Shown: in pieces, positions 8,683 through 16,073 of the stretch
Layout: every line of letters begins with the position of its first letter
Position numbering within the stretch: the stretch's first letter is position 1
NCBI GenBank assembly: GCA_947453155.1
Contig: CANGFE010000009.1
Location: 1 to 54,042 of the forward strand
DNA from: Beijerinckiaceae bacterium
Lineage (GTDB): Bacteria > Pseudomonadota > Alphaproteobacteria > Rhizobiales > Beijerinckiaceae
Direction: 5' to 3'
Length of the DNA stretch: 54,042 nt
Notes under the pieces: generated by a model
Told to the model about the DNA's origin: nothing
Database searches by the model: none
The model's input: the letters and a program-made list of their open reading frames with translations, nothing else
Program-made: the position numbers and the translations under genes

Positions 8683-9525
8683 CTAGTCGGCGTCGGGGGA
8701 GGCTTTATAGGCGTCGATAATCTCCGAACCCGTCGCGCGCCAGACCTGATCATGCCCGGCAATATAGGCCAGAGCCCGCCCAAGCGCGCGGATACGGTGC
8801 GGCACACCCGTCAGGAAGGGATGCAGCGCAATGCACATGACGCGTGGCAGGTGCGCACCTTCTTCGTAAAGCACGTCGAATGTTTCGCAGATACGCCGCT
8901 CGAAATCCTGCGTTGAAATGGAAGGCATGTTGAACAAGGGCATGTCGTTCAACTCGAGCGTATAGGGGATCGAATAAAGCCCATTGTTCATGCGGAAGGG
9001 CAGATCGTCACTCACCCAATCGGCAACATAATCGACGCCATGTTCTTTCAAGAGGCCCAGCGTGTTCCATGTCTCGGTGAGGCCGGGCCCAAGCCAGCCG
9101 CGCATTTTTTGTCCCTGATCTTCAATGGCACGGCGTGTCGCGGCGATGGTGGCGCGCTCTGTCTCAATATCCATGCCGGTCAAAGGCGTGGAATTGGTGA
9201 GGCCATGTCCCATCAATTCCCATTTCAGCTTGGCACATTCTTCCATGATGCGCGGATAGTGCTGCGCCACTTCGCCATTCAAAGCGACGCTGCCGCGAAA
9301 GCCGTGCTTCTCCATCGTTTCCATCATGCGCCAGACGCCGACGCGATTGCCGTAATCGCGGCGCGAATAATTGCGCACATCCGGCGCATTGGCGCCGCGC
9401 TCCAAATGGAAATGTTCGATATTGGGGACAATCCACACGGCCACGCGCGCTTGATGGGGCCAGACGACCGGCTTGCGCTCAACAATGGGCCGATAGGGAA
9501 AGAGCGAGGCGGGGTCGAAGTCCAT
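8683..9525 (-). CDS. Polysaccharide deacetylase family protein (PuuE/HpPgdA-like)
   Basis: A 280-residue cytoplasmic-type protein of the NodB-homology group. It lacks a signal peptide. RRDYGNRVGVWRMMETMEKHG is interrupted by the typical fold change GSVALNGEVAQHYP, followed by ELMGHGLTNST (metal His), GWLGPGLTET and a C-terminal CIALHPFLTGVPHR. This arrangement is that of the allantoinase PuuE and the peptidoglycan deacetylase HpPgdA rather than classical chitin deacetylases. It could act on allantoin-like ureides or on a glycan; neighbours give no decision. Family assignment is firm, substrate open. Confidence 0.85.
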   Translation of the reverse strand: MDFDPASLFPYRPIVERKPVVWPHQARVAVWIVPNIEHFHLERGANAPDVRNYSRRDYGNRVGVWRMMETMEKHGFRGSVALNGEVAQHYPRIMEECAKLKWELMGHGLTNSTPLTGMDIETERATIAATRRAIEDQGQKMRGWLGPGLTETWNTLGLLKEHGVDYVADWVSDDLPFRMNNGLYSIPYTLELNDMPLFNMPSISTQDFERRICETFDVLYEEGAHLPRVMCIALHPFLTGVPHRIRALGRALAYIAGHDQVWRATGSEIIDAYKASPDAD

Positions 9526-9590
9526 GGGGCGATTCCTTGACGCGTGCTTTTTTCAAATCATGCACGTCTTGTTGCCAAGTTCCAGTGTGA

Positions 9591-10313
9591 TCAGGCGAGA
9601 ATCTCGCAGCGCCCGCGCTCGAGCACGAGGCAGGTGAGGCGATTTGAATCATAAGCGCCCGTGTCGAGATTGATGCGGTTCGCATGAAATTCGGGCTCAT
9701 TCACCGGTGTGTGGCCATGAATGATGATGCGGCCGTGATCGGCATCGCTGCTGAGAAAAGGCTCGCGGATCCAGAGCAGATCATCGGCCTGTTGCTGCGC
9801 CAGAGGCAGGCCCGGCCGCACGCCAGCATGACAGAAGTAGTAAGGCCCAAGCTCAAAGCAATTTTGCAGGTCAGCCAAGAACAGGAGATGGTGCGGTGGC
9901 ATGAGCCGCGACAAAGCATGCTGCGCCTCAGGATAGCCTTGGCCGACAATCACCTCTTGAATATCGACTCCATAAGAGGCCAGCGTCTCGAGCCCGCCAA
10001 AATGGCGCCATTGATCCATCGTGTCAGGGTCTGACAAAAAGCTCTGCAACATGGTTTCGTGATTGCCGCGCAAACAGATGGGGGGTGCGGGTGTTTTCAG
10101 GCTCGCCAGTCTTTCAATGATGCCCGCTGAATCCAGCCCGCGGTCAATGTAATCACCGAGCAGAACGAGGCGCACTTCCGCCATGGGGTGGCGGTCGAGA
10201 TCTTGCGCAATGGCCGTGCAGCGCTGATCAAACAGGTCGAGGCGGCCGTGAATGTCGCCGACCACGTACAGCCGCAGATGTTCCGGCAGGTCTTGTGCGC
10301 TCTGATCATTCAT
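9591..10313 (-). CDS. Metallophosphoesterase (serine/threonine phosphatase-like)
   Basis: A 240-residue calcineurin-like phosphoesterase with the full metal-site series in order: GDIHGR near residue 18, GDYIDRG, GNHE, HAGVRPG and a late GHTPV. This is the bacterial PrpA/PrpB and ApaH-like arrangement of a soluble two-metal enzyme acting on phosphoproteins or dinucleoside polyphosphates. It appears to be a single gene; a terminator of the divergent small peptide gene lies about 45 nt before its start codon on the same strand. Function beyond phosphoesterase is not visible. Confidence 0.87.
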   Translation of the reverse strand: MNDQSAQDLPEHLRLYVVGDIHGRLDLFDQRCTAIAQDLDRHPMAEVRLVLLGDYIDRGLDSAGIIERLASLKTPAPPICLRGNHETMLQSFLSDPDTMDQWRHFGGLETLASYGVDIQEVIVGQGYPEAQHALSRLMPPHHLLFLADLQNCFELGPYYFCHAGVRPGLPLAQQQADDLLWIREPFLSSDADHGRIIIHGHTPVNEPEFHANRINLDTGAYDSNRLTCLVLERGRCEILA

Positions 10314-10356
10314 CGCGCTAGAATGGCAGGTGAATGGGTCAAAAACGGGACCGGCT

Positions 10357-10390
10357 CAAACAAAGAGGGGCTGCCGTGAAGCAGCCCCTC
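10357..10390 (-). terminator. Rho-independent terminator, minus strand
   Basis: A 10-bp stem (GAGGGGCTGC with GCAGCCCCTC, 6-nt loop) followed on the minus strand by TTTGTTTG. It lies about 27 nt behind the stop codon of the 22-codon gene and would end its transcript. Confidence 0.8.
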
Positions 10391-10416
10391 CATTGTCTTT
10401 GCCGCAGCGGTTGCGT

Positions 10417-10485
10417 TTACTGGACGCCCACCTCAGCGGAGGCCTGGATCCAGCTACAAAGCTCCGGCGTATGACAATGAGACAC
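10417..10485 (-). CDS. Putative 22-residue peptide with consensus ribosome binding site
   Basis: A GTG-started frame encodes a peptide beginning MSHCHTPELCSWIQ and ending EVGVQ. Upstream is AAAGGAGGTGATCC, a full complement of the 16S rRNA 3' end, with six bases between GGAGGT and the start codon, which is the ideal spacing. The stop is followed by a rho-independent terminator. The peptide has two Cys and two His near the N-terminus and no membrane segment. I do not recognise it. It could be a small effector protein, a metal-binding peptide, a RiPP-like precursor or a leader peptide, but no structural gene follows on its strand before the terminator. Confidence 0.6.
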   Translation of the reverse strand: MSHCHTPELCSWIQASAEVGVQ

Positions 10486-10684
10486 TGGATCACCTCCTTT
10501 CGTTGTTGAAGAACGAGGTCAGTCTGCTGGCGAATCACTGCGACCTGCAAGCAGATTTTTTTGGGCGTCCGCCCCAGATGGGCGGCGTTAACTTTTCATT
10601 AAGTTTTAAGGGGCGCTGCCACCTTTGCATCCAAGCGCTGGGCGTGCGAGTTTCGCCAAGGATTTAAGGAAGAGGGGAAATGCC

Positions 10685-10981
10685 ATGTTCACGGTTGAGA
10701 TCGCTGGTCGGCCTATTGCAGTGACCAATGCGGATGAGTCACAGGCGCGTGAACTGATCGAGAGTGAGGAATTCCGCGAGGACCTCACGGCCATTCGTTG
10801 CGAAGGCAAGCCGCTTTGGGATGGCAAAGCTGAGATTATGTTGCGCAAAGCAACCGAGGATGAAGAAGACGAATTTGAAGATGCCGATGATCTTGATGAA
10901 GATGAAACGGCAGATGAAGACGAGGCTTCAGTCGTGTTTCTCGTTGATATTGATGACGAAGATGAAGAAACGGGCGCTTAA
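10685..10981 (+). CDS. Small acidic hypothetical protein (98 aa)
   Basis: I do not recognise a named family. The first 55 residues look like a folded alpha/beta domain (FTVEIAGRPIAVTNADE, then EEFREDLTAIRCEG and a DGKAEIMLRKA stretch); the rest is extremely acidic, with long Glu/Asp runs and almost no basic residues. Such tails are found in proteins that bind basic partners or divalent metals. The ATG is preceded by GGAAGAGGGG. Its stop codon lies inside a palindromic terminator that it shares with the convergent gene. Confidence 0.72.
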   Translation: MFTVEIAGRPIAVTNADESQARELIESEEFREDLTAIRCEGKPLWDGKAEIMLRKATEDEEDEFEDADDLDEDETADEDEASVVFLVDIDDEDEETGA

Positions 10982-10993
10982 GCGCCCGTTTTT
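10969..10993 (+). terminator. Palindromic bidirectional terminator containing a stop codon
   Basis: A 22-bp perfect palindrome (AACGGGCGCTTA joined to AGCGCCCGTT) is followed by a T-run. The TAA stop of the plus-strand acidic protein is in its centre, and the stop of the minus-strand gene is at its right edge, so it can end both transcripts. Confidence 0.85.
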
Positions 10994-11222
10994 ACTTCTT
11001 TCCGCCGCCAGAGCGTTGCAGGCTTTTGATGCGCAGGGGCGGTTGCCCAGATTTGTCGGCAATCTCGCGATCTTGCTGTTCAATCACTTTGCGCGCCGGT
11101 TCATCGCCATCGAGACCACCGAGCAATTCGCCCGGCACGCGGCGGTTTGAGCGGCGCGAGCCATCCTCATAGAGAACGTCGAAGAGGACGAATTCGCTTT
11201 TGGCCGTTGGTTTCTTCGCCAT
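10992..11222 (-). CDS. Small hypothetical protein (76 aa)
   Basis: A basic, soluble-looking protein starting MAKKPTAKSEFVLFDVLYEDG and including SRRSNRRVPGELLGG and the polar segment VIEQQDREIADKSG. I recall similar unnamed proteins in other Rhizobiales but no known function. The ATG at 11222 is preferred over a longer upstream frame because the conserved-looking part begins there. It follows another small minus-strand gene by about 45 nt and may be cotranscribed with it. Confidence 0.65.
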   Translation of the reverse strand: MAKKPTAKSEFVLFDVLYEDGSRRSNRRVPGELLGGLDGDEPARKVIEQQDREIADKSGQPPLRIKSLQRSGGGKK

Positions 11223-11268
11223 AGTCTTCACTCCATTCCGGCCAAAGCACTCGAGCATGACGCAACCG

Positions 11269-11556
11269 TCAGGCCATAGCTTGCGTGCAATCATAGACGA
11301 AACGAAGGATATCCCGCCGTCCGCAATCGCGCAGCTCCAGACCGGCGTAATCGGCTTCGAGGCCTGAGTAAAGTCTCAGCGGCAGTTCAACACTGACCAA
11401 AGCAGTTCTCTTGAGCTCAGCCATCTCCAATGCCTTGTCAATCAGCGCGTGAACGCTGGCCTCTTGCGGGGGCATATCGGTCACGGTGACGGAGAGGAGG
11501 CCCCCTTGGCCCGGAAGCGTGGCGTGCAAAAGGCGCTCGAGATCCGACAAGGTCAT
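11269..11556 (-). CDS. Hypothetical protein (95 aa)
   Basis: I do not recognise this protein. It has an alternating pattern of short strands and helices (LLSVTVTDMPPQEA, ALIDKALEMAEL, TALVSVELPLRL) compatible with a small alpha/beta domain, no signal peptide and no membrane segment. It lies just upstream of, and on the same strand as, the 76-residue gene. Codon use resembles the neighbours, so there is no sign of recent transfer. Confidence 0.55.
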   Translation of the reverse strand: MTLSDLERLLHATLPGQGGLLSVTVTDMPPQEASVHALIDKALEMAELKRTALVSVELPLRLYSGLEADYAGLELRDCGRRDILRFVYDCTQAMA

Positions 11557-11810
11557 GGGCCCTGGCTCCGTGGCTGCAGCGTGAAAAACGCTTAACGGAG
11601 GCTTGAGCCGAAAGTTTCCCTCGCGTGATCTCTGATTGATTCTGCAAAGCGAAACAAAGGGCTACCTTTTATGAAGCATATTGTTTCAACTCTTGAAGCA
11701 TATGCATTTGATTAAGACAATTACGTGATGATCTCAGTATTGACTGCACGTGAGCCAGAACTTGGCCGCGCTCAGCCAAGCCGTTTCTCAAGTCTTGTAC
11801 CGGGCGCGTT

Positions 11811-13958
11811 ATGTCTCTCATTGTCATTCTGGACGACCGGGTCTCGAACCGGAATATTTTCGCCAAGCTCGCCGCCTCAATCGAGGAAGATGTGGCGGTT
11901 CGTACCTTTGGTGATCCGGAAGAAGCGCTGACTTGGCTGGGAGCGCATACGCCAGACCTCGTCATCACCGATTATAAAATGCCCGAAATGGATGGCGCGG
12001 AATTCATCCGTCGCTTTCGCGAATTGCCATCCTCGGTTGACGTGCCGGTGATTGTTATCACGGTTTATGAAGAGCGCACTTTCCGTTTGCGTGCTTTGGA
12101 AGCCGGCGCCACGGATTTCCTTCATTCCCCCGTCGACCATCATGAATTTGTCACCCGTGCCCGCAATCTCTTGAAGTTGCATAAGCAGCAGATGTTGCTG
12201 GCCAGCCGCGCCACCCATTTGCAGCGTGAATTGGAGCATAGCGAGCGTTCACGCGAGCACGCCTTGCGCGATTCTCGCGAGCGTTTGGCGCAAGTCATTG
12301 ACACTCTGCCGGTGTCCATTTGTGCGACGGGCTCGGATGGCTGTTTGCTCTTTGCCAATACGGCCAAGGCTGATTGGCTCGGGCTCGAAGCGGAGCACAT
12401 GGTGGGCCAAAGCCTGGTCACGCTGTTTGGCGAGGAGGCTGGTGAGCGCATGTTGGCGCTCAACCGCATGGTGTTTGAAACAGGCAAAGCTCTGCCACCG
12501 TTTGAAGATGAAATGGTGGATCGTGAAGGCGAGACGCGTGTTTTTCTCACCACCAAATCGCCGCTCAAAGATCATATGGGGCAAGTGATCGGCGTACTCA
12601 CCAGCGCGCTTGACATAACCGGGCGCAAGCGCACGGAAGGTTATTTGCGGCATCTGGCGCATCATGACCCGCTGACTGATTTGCCCAATCGCACGCTTTT
12701 GCATGAACGCATGCGCCGATTGATTGCGCGCGCCCGGCGCGGCGACCAGCCCTTTGCTCTGCATCTGCTCGATTTGGACGGGTTCAAAGCCGTCAATGAT
12801 CTGCTCGGCCATTCGGCAGGTGATCGCTTCATCTGTCATGTCGCCCAGCAATTGCGCCAGACCATTCGTGCTGAAGATACTTTGGCGCGCCTTGGCGGTG
12901 ATGAATTTGCGATTTTGCAGGCGCATGTGACATCGAGCGAGGATGCATCTGAATTTGCGCGGCGTGTTTTGGAGATGGTTGCCCAGGCGTCAGACTTTGA
13001 AAGCAGCGGCCTGCGCACGACAGCCAGTATTGGCATTGCCATTCATCCTGATGATGGCATGGATGGCGAAGATCTTTTGAAAAATGCCGATCTGGCCATG
13101 TATCGGGCGAAAGCCGAGCAGGGCAATGCTTATTGCTTCTATGCCGCCGACATGCAGGCGCGGGCACGCAATGATGCATTGCTCGACAATGAATTGCGCC
13201 GTGCGCTCGCAAATGAAGAATTTCTGCTCTATTACCAGCCGCAAGTGGATATGCGCAGCGGCGAGATTGTGGGGGCGGAAGCTCTGCTGCGCTGGAATCG
13301 CGGTGGCAATGGCATTGTCGGCCCCGGCATCTTCCTCACGCGCTGCGAAGAGAATGGTCTCATCATTCCGCTCAATGAATGGGTGTTGCGCGAAGCTTGC
13401 CGTGAAGCGCGCAGCTGGCATGAGATGGGGCTTGAGGGGTTGCGCGTCAGCGTCAATCTCTCGCCTGTGCAATTCCGCAAGCGGCATATGCCAGACCTCA
13501 TCGCTGATGTCTTGCGCGAGACAGAGCTTGATGCCCACTGCCTCGACCTTGAATTAACCGAAAGCATTGTGGTTGGCGATTTTGATGCCGTGGCGGCTGA
13601 TCTGCGCCAATTGCTTGATCTGGGTGTGCATGTGTCGATTGATGATTTCGGCACGGGCTATTCGTCGCTCTCTTATGTCAAGAAATTCCCGGTGGATCGC
13701 CTCAAGATCGATCAGAGTTTTGTCCGCAATCTGACCAGTGATCCCAATGATGCGGCCATTGTGCGCGCCATTCTGACCTTGGGCCACAGTCTGAATTTGC
13801 AGGTTGTTGCGGAGGGCGTTGAAACAGCCGAGCAATTGGCGCGTCTGCGTGATGAAGGCTGCGATGAAGTGCAGGGCTATTATTTCGGTCGCCCCATGCC
13901 CGCGCGCGATTTCATTGCGCTTGTTTCCAAAGAGCCTCCGCTCGCCGCTTCGGCCTAA
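11811..13958 (+). CDS. REC-PAS-GGDEF-EAL response regulator (cyclic-di-GMP turnover), DSF-locus effector
   Basis: A 715-residue soluble protein: receiver domain (about 1-120, phosphoacceptor D54 in VITDYKMPEMDG, acidic pair D8/D9), a PAS domain (about 165-275), a diguanylate cyclase domain with intact GGDEF at 362-366 and an RxxD inhibitory site five residues before it, and a phosphodiesterase domain with EAL at 490-492, DDFGTGYSSLSY and EGVET. Both catalytic domains look active. In the receiver the usual Lys before Pro (TKP) is replaced by Ser (HSP). The RpfC-type kinase starts 12 nt downstream, so it is the probable phosphate source. It occupies the place of RpfG, but with GGDEF-EAL instead of HD-GYP. 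Confidence 0.92.
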   Translation: MSLIVILDDRVSNRNIFAKLAASIEEDVAVRTFGDPEEALTWLGAHTPDLVITDYKMPEMDGAEFIRRFRELPSSVDVPVIVITVYEERTFRLRALEAGATDFLHSPVDHHEFVTRARNLLKLHKQQMLLASRATHLQRELEHSERSREHALRDSRERLAQVIDTLPVSICATGSDGCLLFANTAKADWLGLEAEHMVGQSLVTLFGEEAGERMLALNRMVFETGKALPPFEDEMVDREGETRVFLTTKSPLKDHMGQVIGVLTSALDITGRKRTEGYLRHLAHHDPLTDLPNRTLLHERMRRLIARARRGDQPFALHLLDLDGFKAVNDLLGHSAGDRFICHVAQQLRQTIRAEDTLARLGGDEFAILQAHVTSSEDASEFARRVLEMVAQASDFESSGLRTTASIGIAIHPDDGMDGEDLLKNADLAMYRAKAEQGNAYCFYAADMQARARNDALLDNELRRALANEEFLLYYQPQVDMRSGEIVGAEALLRWNRGGNGIVGPGIFLTRCEENGLIIPLNEWVLREACREARSWHEMGLEGLRVSVNLSPVQFRKRHMPDLIADVLRETELDAHCLDLELTESIVVGDFDAVAADLRQLLDLGVHVSIDDFGTGYSSLSYVKKFPVDRLKIDQSFVRNLTSDPNDAAIVRAILTLGHSLNLQVVAEGVETAEQLARLRDEGCDEVQGYYFGRPMPARDFIALVSKEPPLAASA

Positions 13959-13970
13959 AGGGGCGCTGTC

Positions 13971-16073
13971 ATGTCAATGTCACACAAGAGCGTGCGCGCG
14001 CAGGGCAAGCATTGGCTGATCGCGCGCCTCACCAATCGGCCAGACAGCGAACATGAGCTCACCTTGAGCCGCTTGGCACTCAGCATGGTGGCGTTTCTGG
14101 CTTTGTTCATCGGCTATTTGGGTGGTAGTGAAGATCACAGGCTGTTTCTCGAAAAGATCGGCATCTATTTCATCGCCTTTACAGGCGCGACTTTGTTTCT
14201 CTTTGTGCATCTGCTGGTCTATCCGGGCGTGTCGCGCTTTCGCCGATTGCTTGGCATTCCGATTGATATTGGCTGCGTCGCTTATCTGATGCATTCGGGT
14301 GATGAGCTGACTGCCTTCACCTATCCGATTTTTCTCTGGGCAATTTTTGGTAATGGCTTTCGCTTTGGCGTGAAATATTTGTTTATTGCTGCCATTTTTG
14401 GGTTTCTGGCATTCCTTGCTGTCATTGTGACGACGCCCTTCTGGCGTGAGAATCGCGAATTGAGCGGCGGCTTGCTGGCCGGCCTCATCATTCTGCCTGT
14501 CTATGTCTCTATGCTCATTCGCCGCTTGTCTGAGGCCAAGCGTCAGGCGGAAGAGGCCAGTCGCGCCAAGAGCCTCTTTTTGGCCTCGCTCAGCCATGAA
14601 TTGCGCACGCCGCTCAATGCTGTGATTGGTTTGAGCGATATGCTTGCAGGCGGACAATTGCCGCGCGGGCAGGCCGATATGGCGCGCACCATCGGCAAGT
14701 CAGGGCGCTCGCTGCTCAATCTGATCAATTCTCTGCTCGATTTGTCCCGCATGGAAATCGGCAAGAAGCCGCAAATGGGCGTCTTCGCCTTGCAAGAAAT
14801 GCTCCATGACATTCGCGACATGCTGAATGTTCAGGCGCAGGCCAAGGGGATTGCGCTGGTGCTGCAGCTTGATCCGCATCTGCCGCGGCATGTGCAGGGC
14901 TCGATGCGTCATTTTGAGGAAGTGTTGATCAATCTCGTCGGCAATGCAGTCAAATTCACCAGCCATGGCTCGGTGCGCATCGAGGCGCGTGTGGTGGATG
15001 AAACAGATGAGACCATGCGGCTGCGTCTGGAAGTGAAAGATACGGGCATTGGCATTGCGTCGGAAGCACAGGCTCGGATTTTTGAATCTTTCACGCAAGC
15101 TGATGAGACGATTATTGATCGCTTCGGCGGCACAGGTCTCGGTCTTGCGATTGCGCGCCAGCTGGTGGTTGCCCATGGCGGCGAGATTGGTGTTGAGAGC
15201 AATTTGGGGCAGGGCTCGACCTTCTGGTTTGAAATGCAAGTTGGCACGGTCCGCGAAGACGAGATGATGGAGCAAGCGCCAGCCGCGCCCGTGCGCTGTC
15301 TTCGGCCTTTGCGGATTTTGGTGGCGGAAGACAATCGCACCAATCAAATGGTGCTCGCCCAAATTTTGAAACAAGACGGGCATGAGGCGGTGATGGTCGA
15401 GAATGGCGATCTCGCGGTGGAGGCTCTGCTCCAAGAGAGTTTCGATCTTGTTCTGATGGATCTGAATATGCCCGTGATGAACGGGCTGGATGCAGCAAAA
15501 TTTTATGCTTTTGCCATGGTCGGGCAGGATCGCGTGCCAGTGATTGCACTGACCGCCGATGCGACAGAACAAACGGCCGAGAAATGTCGCGCGGCGGGCA
15601 TGGTGGCTTGTCTCAACAAGCCGATTGAGCCGCAGGCTTTGCTCGACGCTGTTGCGCAACATGGTCTGAAAGCCGCACCTGTCGTTGCGCCCTCAACACA
15701 GGCCAGACTGGACGATGCCCCGGCCAGCACCGAGTCGGTTGATCCGCGTGCTTTGAGCGATTTGGAGAAGCTTGGCGGCAAGACGTTTGTCAGTGAGATT
15801 GTCGCGCAATTCATCAGTGATGCGGTACTCGTCTTACAAAAGCTGGGCGAGGCCGTGCAGGCGCAAGATGTGTCGGCCTTTCGTGATCATGCGCATGCAT
15901 TGCGCTCATGTGCGGCCAATGTCGGGGCGCAGGGCGTCTATCGCCGGTGTCTGGATTTGCGCGACATTGACGAGGGCGAATTGGCGCGCGCGGGTCTCAC
16001 CCATGTGCGCGCGCTAGAGCGTGATTTTGCATCGGCCTGTGGTATTTTACGCCCGCTGGTGCAGGCGGCCTAA
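13971..16073 (+). CDS. rpfC: RpfC-type hybrid sensor histidine kinase (DSF sensor)
   Basis: A 700-residue inner-membrane kinase with about five membrane segments (33-185), HisKA with H209 in SLSHELRTPLN, HATPase (GNAVKFT, DTGIGI, GGTGLGLAI), a receiver with D497 in LVLMDLNMP and a C-terminal Hpt with H642. The sensor part resembles Xanthomonas RpfC as I recall it: PDSEH before the first segment, GNGFRFGVKYL, and PFWRENRELSGGLLAGLI. RpfC detects cis-2-unsaturated fatty acids and phosphorylates its regulator. The upstream neighbour is a receiver protein; the downstream, convergent neighbour is an RpfF homologue whose stop overlaps this one by a few bases, the arrangement known from Xanthomonas. 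Confidence 0.9.
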   Translation: MSMSHKSVRAQGKHWLIARLTNRPDSEHELTLSRLALSMVAFLALFIGYLGGSEDHRLFLEKIGIYFIAFTGATLFLFVHLLVYPGVSRFRRLLGIPIDIGCVAYLMHSGDELTAFTYPIFLWAIFGNGFRFGVKYLFIAAIFGFLAFLAVIVTTPFWRENRELSGGLLAGLIILPVYVSMLIRRLSEAKRQAEEASRAKSLFLASLSHELRTPLNAVIGLSDMLAGGQLPRGQADMARTIGKSGRSLLNLINSLLDLSRMEIGKKPQMGVFALQEMLHDIRDMLNVQAQAKGIALVLQLDPHLPRHVQGSMRHFEEVLINLVGNAVKFTSHGSVRIEARVVDETDETMRLRLEVKDTGIGIASEAQARIFESFTQADETIIDRFGGTGLGLAIARQLVVAHGGEIGVESNLGQGSTFWFEMQVGTVREDEMMEQAPAAPVRCLRPLRILVAEDNRTNQMVLAQILKQDGHEAVMVENGDLAVEALLQESFDLVLMDLNMPVMNGLDAAKFYAFAMVGQDRVPVIALTADATEQTAEKCRAAGMVACLNKPIEPQALLDAVAQHGLKAAPVVAPSTQARLDDAPASTESVDPRALSDLEKLGGKTFVSEIVAQFISDAVLVLQKLGEAVQAQDVSAFRDHAHALRSCAANVGAQGVYRRCLDLRDIDEGELARAGLTHVRALERDFASACGILRPLVQAA

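Larger units (their letters stand above)
10314..10684. other. Intergenic region holding a short peptide gene and its terminator
   Basis: This 370-nt stretch has no long gene. It contains, on the minus strand, a 22-codon open frame with a perfect ribosome binding site and a terminator behind it (listed separately). The part from 10500 to 10684 carries an AT-richer tract around 10590-10610 that may be the promoter of the acidic-protein gene. Confidence 0.6.

Noticed and set aside
10483-10502. Plus-strand GGATCACCTCCTTTCG resembles the 3' end of 16S rRNA
   Set aside because: No other rRNA sequence surrounds it; it is the reverse complement of a perfect Shine-Dalgarno site serving a minus-strand short frame.
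10356-10550. 64-codon minus-strand frame over the same region
   Set aside because: It runs in another frame through the terminator and ribosome site of the 22-codon gene and has no family features.
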